DNA from: Tubulanus polymorphus
Lineage: Eukaryota > Nemertea > Palaeonemertea > Tubulaniformes > Tubulanidae
DNA: 55,000 bases
NCBI RefSeq assembly: GCF_964204645.1
Contig: NC_134029.1
Span: 1 to 55,000, forward strand
Direction: 5' to 3'
Shown: positions 13,461-23,160 of the stretch, in pieces
How the letters are laid out: every line of letters begins with the position of its first letter
Numbering within the stretch: the first letter of the stretch is position 1
The notes under the pieces: generated by a model
Databases searched by the model: none
What the model was told of the DNA's origin: nothing
Seen by the model: the letters and a program-made list of their open reading frames with translations, nothing else
Program-made: the position numbers and the translations under genes

Positions 13461-14740
13461 GCAGCAGCTACAGCCCAACCAGCAACTGCTGATGTTAATA
13501 ACTAATAATGTTACCTTGTGAAGTTTTTTCCAGCACACCGTCAGTGAAATGATTTCTCAAATCAGACTGCGGGACCTCATCACCCATCACTGCCTGACCT
13601 GTTGTGTAGCTATTAGTTACGGCTGTCAATGCCTGTAACAATACATAGAATACCCATATATCAATGTACACATTGTGTGGAGTAACAGATTACTATCTCA
13701 ATGGACTTTACCTCAGGAGCAGCAGGATAGAGTTTAAATTGAGCAGGATGTGTAAACTCTAATTCACTAATATCAAACTGATTGTGCTCAGTTGTTGCAG
13801 CAGCTGCTGAATCCTTTCTCACAGCAGCAGCTGCTGAATCCTTTCTCACAGCAGCAGCTGCTGCATCCTTTCTCACAGCAGCAGCTACTGAATCCTTTCT
13901 CACAGCAGCAGCTGCTGAATCCTTTCTCACAGCAGCAGCTGCTGAATCCTTTCTCACAGCAGCAGCTGCTGAATCCTTTCTCACAGCAGCAGCTGCTGAA
14001 TCCTTTCTCACAGCAGCAGCTGCTGAATCCTTTCTAACAGCAGCAGCTGCTGAATCTTGGTTCCGTTTTAATCTCGGTTTTTGAGGTAAAGCGAACTGTT
14101 TTAAACCCGTTTTAACTTTGACTTTACACAAATCAACGCGTTGCTGATCAGTTTTATTGTGTTGTAAATTTGAAATCTCTTTTGAAGCAACTTGAACTAA
14201 AGTTTGTAGAACTTTACTGGACACGTTGAATATAGAATCATTACCATCTACACACTCTAACGCCCCCTGGTGTCTATCTGCAGGCTCCTGGTGTCTATCT
14301 GTCGATTCTAACGCCCCCTGGTGTCTATCTGCAGGCTCCTGGTGTCTATCTGTCGATTCTAACGCCCCCTGGTGTCTATCTGCAGGCTCCTGGTGTCTAT
14401 CTGTCGATTCTAACGCCCCCTGATGTCTATCTGCAGGCTCCTGGTGTCTATCTGTCGATTCTAACGCCCCCTGGTGTCTATCTGCAGGCTCCTGGTGTCT
14501 ATCTGTCGATTCTAACGCCCCCTGGTGTCTATCTGCAGGCTCTAATGCCCCCTGGTGATTATTTTTTTTATCAGGTCTCACACGTAGTTTTCGTAATTTT
14601 AATTTTTTCCGTTTGGCACTGATTGAAATAAAATCCTCAGAATCACTTCCACTGCTGCAGTCCTCAGGAGGAACCCTTATTTTACCCTTGCCGCGGTCCC
14701 TGCACGGAGCCACCCTCCCTCCACCGCGAGGCGAATCCAT
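5855..14740 (-). CDS. SLX4: SLX4 structure-specific endonuclease scaffold
   Basis: Nuclear scaffold that binds SLX1, XPF-ERCC1 and MUS81-type nucleases in crosslink repair and Holliday-junction resolution (family knowledge). I join 17 exons: 14740-13712, 13632-13515, 13350-13199, 13108-13035, 12949-12860, 12654-12567, 11671-11240, 11154-11008, 10940-10795, 10712-8624, 8519-8409, 8330-8202, 8118-8082, 7933-7798, 6990-6912, 6071-5997, 5917-5855. They total 4995 nt (1664 aa) with all phases matching. Visible domains are a UBZ4-type finger near residues 400-424 (CLCEVC and HVNKC), a BTB domain near 665-775, about 29 Gln near 1290-1318, a SAP-like segment (TPMPDYQSMSTPKLK, then IGIKPGF) near 1515-1550, and the C-terminal SLX1-binding-type domain (FIENEPDLYRQVL, then YVPLKLDEF). 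The ATG at 14740 is the first after an in-frame TAG. Several exons contain coding minisatellites. The identification is firm; exon edges in disordered parts are less so. Confidence 0.9.
6105..6902. repeat. 32-bp intronic array, about 25 copies (SLX4)
   Basis: The unit is TATATGGTGATGTCATAGTG followed by ACTACTCAGCAG, with a G/T variant (AGTGAC/AGTTAC) in several copies. It fills the SLX4 intron between exons 6990-6912 and 6071-5997, and on the transcribed strand it begins about 10 nt after the 5' splice site at 6912. Each unit contains TGATGTCA, one base from a CRE/ATF palindrome. Confidence 0.95.
7030..7792. repeat. about 25-bp intronic array, near 30 copies (SLX4)
   Basis: The unit is GTGAACCCTGGTAAGTGTGG plus a variable GTGGAGA-type tail. 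It fills the intron after SLX4 exon 7933-7798 and starts about 5 nt past that exon's donor. Read on the plus strand (antisense to SLX4), nearly every unit has CTGGTAAGT, a near-perfect 5' splice-site consensus. Confidence 0.95.
8700..8935 (-). repeat. coding minisatellite in SLX4 (30 bp, SDDVVESNT)
   Basis: About eight 30-bp units encode variants of SNTGFDDVVE and RNTCSDDVVE, acidic decapeptide repeats inside the large SLX4 exon. Frame is kept because the unit is a multiple of three. Confidence 0.85.
9035..9121 (-). repeat. CAG repeat encoding polyglutamine in SLX4
   Basis: A nearly pure CTG run on the plus strand encodes about 29 consecutive Gln on the minus strand, ended by one CAA codon. 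It lies in the disordered part of SLX4 between SPRLGAVR-type repeats (9190-9340) and acidic repeats. Confidence 0.9.
11703..12550. repeat. about 20-bp intronic array (SLX4), CAGTTCCACAGTTC family
   Basis: Around 40 units alternate between GTGGAACTGGGTGCTGAACT and GTGGAACTGCAGCTGAACT types. On the SLX4 sense strand the core is CAGTTCCACAGTTCAGCACC. The array starts about 20 nt beyond the donor of exon 12654-12567 and runs almost to the next exon at 11671. The same 14-nt core recurs in LRRC49 and SRCR-gene introns. Confidence 0.95.
12686..12835. repeat. 19-bp intronic array (SLX4)
   Basis: About eight copies of CTCTACAGTTGACAGTTAA between SLX4 exons 12949-12860 and 12654-12567, beginning within about 25 nt of the donor at 12860. 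Copies are nearly identical. Confidence 0.9.
13402..13456. repeat. GCG trinucleotide repeat in SLX4 intron
   Basis: A pure run of about 17 CGG/GCG triplets is flanked by CAG triplets, in the intron between SLX4 exons 13632-13515 and 13350-13199. Confidence 0.9.
13790..14060 (-). repeat. coding minisatellite in SLX4 (27 bp, DSAAAAVRK)
   Basis: About ten 27-bp units encode DSAAAAVRK with few substitutions (one DSVAAAVRK, one DAAAAAVRK) in the first SLX4 exon. Confidence 0.9.
14265..14555 (-). repeat. coding minisatellite in SLX4 (HQGALESTDRHQEPADR)
   Basis: Tandem units of about 51 bp encode alternating HQGALESTDR and HQEPADR peptides, hydrophilic and probably disordered, in the first SLX4 exon. 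Confidence 0.9.
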
Positions 14741-14744
14741 CGGC

Positions 14745-15386
14745 TTAAAGACGTCCTCCAAATCCCTTTCTCTCGTCAGTTTCTAAAGCTAATCTTTTTC
14801 TTCTCTCTAAAATCTCTTTCATTCGTTCTTCTTTCTCTCTATCACTTTCTTCCCATCTTTTTTTCATTTTTCCAAAATTAGTTTCATCAATTTTATCAGC
14901 TGTCGCCCTGCGGAAATATACAATAAATCAATCTACATCAAACCCTCTGAAACCGAAACACATCTTTTAACATTTTAGCTGCCAAGTCTAATAAAAAGTG
15001 ATTAACCCTTGACAAACATTAGTAACACAAGCAAGCTATGTCTTGGGTTTAACAGGTTCCGATTGTGCCAAAAGTCATTGAATGTATTTGTGACATGTGA
15101 AGGAGAGAAGAAGCTACAATGTTATACACTATTAAACAGTGAGGGCTCTATACAGTACAGTGTATACACTATTAAACAGTGAGGGCACATGCTCTATACA
15201 GTACAGTGTATACACGTTAGTAACTTTATTGTTTGTATGATACAGACTCTTAACGAGAGAGACTCAGTTAGTATCTGATGAACGCACTCCCAGGACTCGA
15301 GCTACAGACCAGTCTCCACCATCGCTGGCTGCGCCAACCTGTACCAGCAGAATAATCAGCCTGTCGATTGATTGACGCAAGTTACC

Positions 15387-15434
<48 letters not shown>

Positions 15435-15640
15435 TGTATCTGGAGTGGAGTGGAAGCCAGGAAGGAACTGTGCGTCATGTGAATATGAAAGATTTGACGA
15501 TAGATAGGGGCGGATGAAACTTACGCGGCATAGATCCACCAGCCCAGGGTCCAAATTGATCCGACTGCTATAAATATATTCCTCGCTCTATAAGCTTTGG
15601 TTCCTTTCATAAACCTATTTCTATCAATCTCTTTACCCAT
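14745..15640 (-). CDS. small single-pass membrane protein, unrecognised
   Basis: Two exons (15640-15525 and 14907-14745) join in phase to give 92 aa. The order is a short basic N-terminus, a hydrophobic segment near residues 22-39 (NIFIAVGSIWTLGWWIY), and a charged, helix-prone tail (KKRWEESDREKEERMKEIL). The donor is GC|GTAAGT and the acceptor is CCGCAG. The layout resembles small mitochondrial inner-membrane assembly factors or ER microproteins, but I cannot assign a family. Its TAA stop lies 4 nt before the SLX4 ATG on the same strand, in a different frame, so the two ORFs probably share a transcript. The 5' end is divergent to MAP2K5. The coherent splice junction and frame make a real protein likely. 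Confidence 0.7.
15391..15431. repeat. (ATG)n microsatellite
   Basis: About 13 GAT/ATG triplets lie in the single intron of the small membrane protein gene. Confidence 0.9.
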
Positions 15641-16015
15641 CACTACTGACCGGTCGACTTAACAAGCACCGCACAATCGGCTCCACACTGTTTAATTGAA
15701 TTGAATATAATGAATTGACTTGGATTGAATTGAATATAGTGAATTGACTTGGATTGAATTAAGAGAATATAATGAATTGACTTAGATTGAATAAAGATAA
15801 TTTCACCAATTTTTCGTTCCCTTTTTGTATTTTTTATCTCTTTTTTTCATGAGTTTTCCTATCTAATTCATTCTTTTAATTTATTATAGAAAATTAATCA
15901 ACATTGGATTGAATTGGTGGCGCTGTAATTCAAGATGGCCGCGCCCATAAAATAAATTAAAAAAAACAATAGACGAATAGTGATTGTTTTGAAACTGATT
16001 GATTGTTTGATAGCG
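15641..16015. promoter_or_regulatory. divergent promoter region, small membrane protein / MAP2K5
   Basis: A 375-bp AT-rich spacer lies between the start codons of two head-to-head genes. It contains three diverged copies of a TTGAATTGAATATAATGAATTGACT-like unit (about 15695-15790). GGTGGCGCTG and CAAGATGGCCGCGCC near 15915-15946 include a YY1-like AAGATGGC motif typical of housekeeping promoters. There is no obvious TATA box. Confidence 0.55.
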
Positions 16016-18992
16016 ATGGAGTTAGTGATAAGGATAAGTGGTGTTCCTGGTGGTGATATGGATTGGACCGTTCAAACTCCGCAACAATTAACATTTCAAC
16101 ATATACTGGTAACTATCATCATCGCACTAATTACCGACACAAACCGACCGAGCTATAAGTCTGTATTGTGATTATTTATTGTAGGATGTGATCGCCAGAG
16201 TTGTTCCACATTCAAATGTTGCTGCTTTCGAATGTAAGATTCATTTAGTAAATAGTAAAACGGTTTTTTTAAATCATACAATTTTTTTTCGGCCTTTAAA
16301 ATGTATCAATGTTTGTTTAGATGAAGATGAAGAAAAGGATCGAATAACTGTGAGGACAAATGAGGAAATGATGACGATGATATCATTTGTAAGTTCAGTT
16401 ATTCCTAAAGTAAAAATCAGCCTCTGACATTTCATCGATTGAATCAATATTTTGTATTGTTATTTACAGTATTATAGTTTAATGAAAGAATCGACATCAA
16501 ACTGTGCAGCGGCGCCACCTTTAATCATCTACCCCCGAGGTACCGTTTATTCCGTTCTTTGAATTTATACTGTTTAACTTTAAACCGGGATTAATATCTC
16601 TGTTCTCTATTCATAATACAGTGAGTAAAACACAAGGCAAACGAAACATACATGGATTAAAGGTAATCAGAGTTTACTGTAATCAGGGTTTACTGTAATC
16701 AAGGTTTACTGTAATCAGGGTTTACTGTAATCAGGGTTTACTGTAATCAGGGTTTACTGTAATCAGGGTTTACTGTAATCAGGGTTTACTGTAATTAGGG
16801 TTTACTGTAATCAGGGTTTACTGTATAGGGTTTACTGTAATCAGGGTTTACTGTAATCAGGGTTTACTGTAATCAGGGTTTACTGTAATCAGGGTTTACT
16901 GTAATTAGGGTTTACTGTAATCAGGGTTTACTGTAATTAGGGTTTACTGTAATCAGGGTTTACTGTATAGGGTTTACTGTAATCAGGGTTTACTGTAATC
17001 AGGGTTTACTGTAATCAGGGTTTACTGTAATCATTGTTCTACTGTAATCATTGTTATCAGCCAATCAGATGCGTGGTATTGATAGAGCATATCCTGCCAG
17101 TCAAAAACAACACATCTGATTGGTTTAATACATAGACTGATAGCTGCTGAGCGGTGTAATAGACCAATGAAGGGTCTGTGGACGGAGTTTGTGAGGCAAT
17201 CAAACCCTGGCGAGCGAGGATGGTGTTTACTGTTTTTTTTCTGTTTCAGGTAAACACATCATCTGTATCAAATGTATCACAGGTATCAAATGAAGCGAAG
17301 GAGAGTTCTATTACGAGCTGCAGGTATCTATCACCTCCTCCCTCCCCTCCCTTCCTCCTCCCTCCCCTCCCTTCCTCCTCCGTCCCCTCCCTTCCTCCTC
17401 CCTCCCCTCCCTTCCTCCTCCGTCCCCTCCCTTCCTCCTCCCTCCCCTCCCTTCCTCCTCCCTCCCCTCCCTTCCTCCTCCGTCCCCTCCCTTCCTCCTC
17501 CGTCCCCTCCCCCTGTGATGAGTCAAGTATTTACAGAATTGATGTTTTCAATTTCAGTAATAAAATGGAGAGTGAAGATATAAAGAATATTCTATCAGAT
17601 GGAAGTATAACTGAATCGGATTTAGAATTGATTGAGATTCTCGGTACTGGTAATGGGGGTACTGTTTATAAGTATGTCTCTCTCTCTCTCTCTTTAATTC
17701 AATGCTCACAATGTTTAAACTACATAGTTTTATAAAATATATGTTTATAATTTTCAGAGCTTATCGTAAACCAAATAATCTGATAATGGCTGTAAAAGTG
17801 ATTCCTTTAGATGTAACTCCTCAAATACAACGACAGATTATATCAGAGTTAGAAATACTTTACAAGGTCAGTGAACTCCCCGCTCCCCTCCCTCACTCCA
17901 CACTCCCCTTCATCACTCCCCTCACTCACTCCCCGCTCCCCTCCCTCACTCTGTTAATCCTATTATTCTATATCTATTTCAGTGTAACTCTGATTCAATT
18001 ATTAGTTTTTTTGGTGCTTTTTTCGCTGAAAGTCGGATTTCAATTTGTACAGAACATATGGATGGTAAATACCTGTTATTAACGCCCCCTTATCAAACCG
18101 AAGTGCCCCCTAGTGTCTGTCTGATCGAACTGAGTGTCCCGTGTGTTTGTTTTTTTTTGACAGGAGGTTCGTTGGATAGATTTGGTCAGATTCCTGAGAG
18201 TATAGTCGGTCGTGTTGCAGTCAGTGTAGTGAAGGGTTTACAGTATTTATGGGGAATGAAAATCATGCATCGAGGTCAAATATTGAAATTAAATCATTTC
18301 TATCTCATTTATTTATGATCAATGAATTTAGATGAAGTGAATTTAAATTTCAGATGTGAAACCGTCTAATATTCTAGTCAATACGGCAGGACAGGTGAAA
18401 CTGTGTGATTTCGGAGTTAGCGTTCAGTTAATAAACTCTATCGCCAAATCTTATGTCGGTACCAATATCTATATGGCTGTAAGTAACTGATTAAATCCTT
18501 CAATTATCAGTATCAATAATTGTGATAATATTTGATAATTATTGAATTAAAGCCCGAGAGATTGAAGGGAGAGGAATACAGCGTTCATTCTGAAGTGTGG
18601 AGTTTAGGAGTTTCATTGTTTGAGGTGAGATTAGAGAAAGGGGTGTGTCTACTGTCTGTCAATCATTGCGTTTCACTAATTAAACCCGTTCTATTTCAGA
18701 TGGCTGTTGGTAAATTCCCATATGAGTTTGTAAGTTATGTCTAATATAAAACATGGTTACCCTCTAACCCTAGCAATATGACATGTACTTCATCAAATCA
18801 TATTGATATTTCAGATGAATCCATGTAAATTTTCACTAATGTCTCGGGTGAGTTCAAGCATTTGCAGATTATATCTTCATCTACAGATAAAATATATCCT
18901 CTTCACATCTGACTCAGTTTTAAATGATTTTATATTTCAGCCATTTGACCTGATGAATCAGATTGTTAAAGAGGTTTGTATCAGTGTCTCAG

Positions 18993-19030
<38 letters not shown>

Positions 19031-19589
19031 TTGTTGCTGCTGATGCTGCTGCTGCTGATGCTGATGCTGTTGCTGCTGCTGCAGCTGGTTTTCATGCTAT
19101 ATTTTGTTATTGTTTATATTTTCAGCCTGCTCCAGTTTTACCAGATGGAGTTTTTTCAGATGTGTTTGTGAATTTTGTATCTAAATGGTCAGTATCATTA
19201 ATCTGTAATACACCTGTAATACATCTGTAATACACCTGTAATACACCTGTAATACATCTGTAATACACCTGTAATACATCTGTAATACATGCTATATGAT
19301 CACTGTGTATATTACCCGTACATGTATTATTACTGTAGTATGGAGAAGTCACCGTATTGTAGACCGGCCCCCGGTGGGTTACTGGTGAGTATTCATACCT
19401 CCCTCCCTACCTCCCTATCTCACTACCTCCCTACCTCATTACACGATCAGTCAGAACTGTTTGAATAATGTTTATACATGTTTATTGTAGCAACATCCAT
19501 TTATAGTGAAACATGATGATGGAAACTTAGAACAAATCAGAAACTGGATCCTACTGAAACTACAGACTCAACACACTGCTGTTAGCTGA
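16016..19589 (+). CDS. MAP2K5: MAP2K5 (MEK5) dual-specificity kinase
   Basis: Cytoplasmic MAP2K that pairs through PB1 domains with MEKK2/3 and activates ERK5 (family knowledge). The 18 exons are 16016-16108, 16185-16233, 16321-16388, 16470-16539, 16622-16662, 17250-17323, 17558-17671, 17758-17866, 17983-18064, 18164-18274, 18354-18478, 18553-18624, 18700-18729, 18815-18847, 18941-18973, 19126-19187, 19339-19384 and 19491-19589. They total 1311 nt, 436 aa, close to the usual 440-450. The N-terminal PB1 domain includes the acidic [14 protein letters not shown] stretch. The kinase domain starts near residue 155 with [14 protein letters not shown] (K183), HRDVKPSN (D271), DFG (289-291), the activation loop SIAKSYVGT and APE (310-312). 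Activation-loop acceptors are S299 and S303, where vertebrates have Ser and Thr. Most introns are short; several carry minisatellites right after the donor. Confidence 0.96.
16663..17036. repeat. 17-bp intronic array starting at the MAP2K5 donor
   Basis: About 21 copies of GTAATCAGGGTTTACT-type units, with a few shortened or A/G variants. The first unit is the 5' splice site itself (AAAG|GTAATCAGAGTTTACT), so every later unit repeats a donor-like GTAATC. Confidence 0.95.
17333..17512. repeat. pyrimidine-rich 20-bp array after a MAP2K5 donor
   Basis: About nine copies of CCTCCCTCCCCTCCCTTCCT (with CCGTCCC variants) start about 8 nt beyond the donor at 17323. Confidence 0.95.
18995..19085. repeat. 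imperfect (CTG)n in MAP2K5 intron
   Basis: About 90 bp of CTG with TTG and ATG interruptions, between exons 18941-18973 and 19126-19187, starting about 20 nt after the donor. Confidence 0.9.
19200..19292. repeat. 11-bp array after a MAP2K5 donor
   Basis: About eight copies of CTGTAATACAC / CTGTAATACAT begin about 12 nt downstream of the donor at 19187. Confidence 0.9.
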
Positions 19590-19945
19590 CCAGAAACCTC
19601 TCTCATAACCTCCCCCGTTGAGGAGGTACTCGGAGTACAACCTCACTGAGAGTCAAGAGGTTGTAGTAAACTCAGTGCATGAACAATCAAACTACACGCC
19701 ACCCACTCCCTCCTCCCCACCCACTCCCTCCTCCCCAGCCCTCCCTTCTCCCCCGCCCTCCCTTCTCCCGCCCTCCCTTCTCCCCCGCCCTCCCTTCTCC
19801 CGCCCCTCTATAACGTGTACTCCCTATAAAGGTGTATGAATGAAGCGTCTGTACTTGTTATTATTAAAATCAAGAGAGATTTATCGCGCATTGATTAATA
19901 TCTGTGTATATTCTAAAAGATGCTTTATATATTGTGATATTTTCA

Positions 19946-19951
19946 AATAAA
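19946..19951 (+). promoter_or_regulatory. polyadenylation signal AATAAA (MAP2K5)
   Basis: AATAAA lies about 360 nt after the MAP2K5 stop and is the first clear signal in that orientation. The implied 3' UTR contains a C-rich tandem stretch at 19700-19805. Confidence 0.5.
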
Positions 19952-20384
19952 ACGACATGTCCGATAGATGGCGTCTGAGTGTTTTATCGCTTCCATCTCT
20001 TATTGGTTCAGCTCATCCACCACGCACGGCAGGCGCTACCTGGAGCCCAGCAGGGAGGCTGCTAGGAGTAATGATCATCGTGTGGTTTTAATGGGTCTAC
20101 ATTTGTAGCAAGTCTCCTGAACGCTTCTTTTTGGAAAGAAATATGTTGAAGCCCTGACTTGTTTCCTACACGCATAGTTGGTCCTTTAAGGGGCACTTTC
20201 TCCGCACTTCAACTGCTGAAAAGTGATAACTTTTGCCCATAAAACTCAAATCAAATAGATTCGAGTTCTAAGCTTTAATTGTCTTAATAAACTGCTACAA
20301 TGCATGAGACACTGGTGCCTGCCGCAAAGACTCTCTATATACTAAAAAAAAGATGGCCGACATTTTGCCAAAACCCTGATGTAT

Positions 20385-20456
20385 TAACCCTAACCCTAGT
20401 TTGCCCAGATAACCCTAACCCTAGTTCGCCAAGATAACCCTAACCCTAACCCTAGC
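20385..20456. repeat. interstitial telomere-like CCCTAA repeats
   Basis: Three short blocks of AACCCTAACCCTA are separated by GTTTGCCCAGAT and GTTCGCCAAGAT spacers. Such motifs occur in organisms whose telomere repeat is TTAGGG. The regular spacers suggest dispersed-repeat origin rather than a telomere fusion. Confidence 0.75.
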
Positions 20457-20526
20457 GGGCCTCGATCCTGTCGCCTCCCACATCCCAGTCAGACGTGCTA
20501 ACCACTAGACCATAATCCAGTAGTGG
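20457..20526 (-). repeat. tRNA-derived SINE-like segment
   Basis: On the minus strand TGGTCTAGTGGTTAGCACG matches a tRNA D-arm/A box and is followed by TCTGACTGGGATGTGG. A degenerate B box (CAGGATCGAGGCC) lies downstream. The anticodon and T stems do not pair well, so a pseudogene or SINE head is more likely than a functional tRNA. It directly abuts the telomere-like repeats. Confidence 0.6.
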
Positions 20527-22940
20527 TTGACCGTGTTTGTTGGTGTGTCTGGTCAGTGTGGTGACCAGTCAGGCGTGATGAAAACCGGAAACAAGTTTAT
20601 ATGAGAGACCCTATGATTGGTCAGGGCACTACAAAACACATCAATCTGGACTATATATACTGCATGTTTCCCATTCATCAGTTCAAATAAACTGTGACAC
20701 GAAACCGAAAATATACACTGCAATTCCTGAAAACATACATCACCAACACTTCAAGGGTTTAGAAATACCGGTAATATCTCAGCAAATATCACAGCTCTTC
20801 AACTCTCTACAGGAGGAGAGGGGAGGGGGAGAGGGGAGGGGGAGGGGGAGCTCATTCTTTCTCACGGTTTTCAGTTACTACTAAAAAACAAGAAATTCTT
20901 CACTCGTAAAACTATGAATATAGGTTTTTCAAAGTACAGGCGTACTCGTTTAAAACCGGGTCCAAAACGTTGATAAATGCGGGTCTGATTTCTGATTATC
21001 GATTTCTATATACGCTGTTTATTGAAATGAATTTAAAAATTCTCGTGTAGACACGAAAAAAGATGAACTTTTGTATGAATTGTGAATAACACACAATGAA
21101 AACTGAGTCATATTTCAGACTGGTTCCTTCTCAGGTGAATACAACCTCGATATCCAGGGACGCCTTCTCGAGATCGTCTATTCATTTCGGAAATTAATAT
21201 TTTTTCTTCTGTCGTCGTATTATTTAAATGTGAATGATTTTGTAAAACGGCGCAAAGACGCGTAAAATATTCGATAAAAAGAATGGAATTTGTTTTTCAA
21301 ATTCAACCGTCGCTTTAAGCCGAGCACCAATGAGATCCGTGATCTTCCAACCGTTGCTAAAATCTTTTCGTTTCACCATTGAATAATCTTTCTATTTTTT
21401 ACTCATAAAAAGCTTTAGGGCAAAAAGTGTTGAACGCACAAAGTGAACAATTTGTCAACCTTTTTAACTCTATTCAGTTATAAACAAAAGAAACGGCTTA
21501 TATATTTTCTCACTTTATAAATTGGGACCATTCCAAAACAGCTCTCAGCCCAAATTCTCAACTGTGTATAATGTTTAAAAGACGCCCAGCATTTTGAGAC
21601 GTATGATTTATGTCAGACCGGATCAGGTTTGAGGAATCACGCAATACACTGAATTATATAAGCGAGCTGCACCGAGTGGAGCCTCTCTCTGAGCTAGGAG
21701 TTTAGAATTCCTACTGTGTTTAACTAATCTAGGTAAGTAGGTGGTATAATAATTATATTGTATGATAATTAGTAACAGGTAGTCGTCAGGGGTAACTCCA
21801 GTTAACAGTATTACAAGCGCCACCTACAGGAAAACCTTTAGAATAACATCAGTAACAAATTATGTAGACAAACTACTTATAAACATTTAAAAGATTATTT
21901 CTGAAATAAGTCCCAAGTTGCAATAACTGCGTAGCTTTTAGTTGAATTCCCTTGAGTGATTGACAGACTACAAAGATATGAATGTGATATTCATCTATTT
22001 TCAATAACGTGAAAATAAACTACGCGTAAAAACCTGCTAAAAATAGAATGAAGGAAATGACTCGTACGGCTTGTGGTATCGCGAGTTGCTTGTGTCAATC
22101 TGGGTCAAACTTCGACTGTTTTCAGTTCAGAAAAAAATGTAACAAAACTCAGTGTTTATTTATAAAAACGGTAACGTCTCCACCTCCTCTCACAGCTAGC
22201 TGTTCAGCCGGCAGTGTGTTCAGAGGGGACACGCAAGTAAACTCTCTTTCTCCACTCTCTCCACTCTCTCCACTCTCTATCTCTCCACTCTCTCAACTCT
22301 GTCTCAGCTCTAGTCTCTCGGCTCGCTCTCCTCTGTTGACGACGGATTTATATTAAGGAAGTTCTGTGATTTTGTAATGAACAGATCTCTGTAAGTAACT
22401 TATAAAGTATTTGGAGGAAACTGGACATGCGCCGGGTACGGGTATCGGGGCGGGTATCGGGACGGGTACGGGTATCGGGGCGGGTATCGGGACGGGTATC
22501 GGGACAGGTACGGGTATCGGGACGGGTACGGGTATTGGGAGGAACCGGACATGCGCCGGGTCGGGTATCGGGACGGGTACGTAGCTCTTAGATTCCTAGA
22601 GATAACCTTAGATTCGGAGTGATATTTGGGGGGTGAGGGTGTGTGGGGGGGGGGGGGTGTAATCTTATATTCTGTCAATGAGTGAAATGTCTGAAATTGT
22701 ACTTCAACCTTTAAATCTTATTAAAAAAAACTCGAGAACAACATCTTAAAATAGATTTGCGGCACAGCAACAGTAAACCTCAATCACGACGTACATTTTG
22801 TTTTATTCATTATTTCAGATCGGCGACGCGCGTTGCGGGTCCTGTGTGTGACATCATCACATCTAGCTGTAAATAACAGGAAATACCGGAATCTACTGGT
22901 GACGACTTTAAAATACATTCCTCCTCCATCATCATCATCA

Positions 22941-22994
<54 letters not shown>
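22941..22994. repeat. (CCG)n repeat, probable 5' UTR of the SRCR gene
   Basis: About 18 CCG triplets follow TCATCATCATCATCG. The tract lies about 165 nt before the start codon, downstream of a good acceptor at 22818, so it is probably in the 5' UTR. Confidence 0.85.
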
Positions 22995-22995
<1 letters not shown>

Positions 22996-23160
22996 AAATT
23001 CTATATAAAACTGTGATCAATCTCTATCAATATCCATTCCAACCAGCGGCACATTGTCATCATCAGCTGGATCTATCAATCAATCACCTAGCGCAGATTA
23101 GCTCTTATCAGGATTAATGATTTACTTTAGAACGGATTAGGATAAACACGTGACTGGATT

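Larger units (their letters stand above)
19952..23160. other. intergenic, including probable 5' UTR exons of the SRCR gene
   Basis: I recognise no protein domain here. A TATA-like ATTATATAAG at 21653-21662 is followed by a possible non-coding exon ending at TCTAG|GTAAGTAGG (about 21732). A second candidate donor is CTCT|GTAAGTAAC near 22391. An acceptor TTATTTCAG near 22818 would lead into the 5' UTR before the ATG at 23161. G-rich CGGGTATCGGGACGGGTA repeats lie at 22430-22580. Other material includes a tRNA-derived fragment and telomere-like repeats, listed separately. Confidence 0.45.

Noticed and set aside
21612-21800. LTR-like segment with TATATAAG and CTCTCTCTGAGCTAGG
   Set aside because: It resembles a Ty3/gypsy-type LTR end superficially, but I find no matching second LTR, primer-binding site or pol fragments. 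A non-coding first exon is an equally good explanation.
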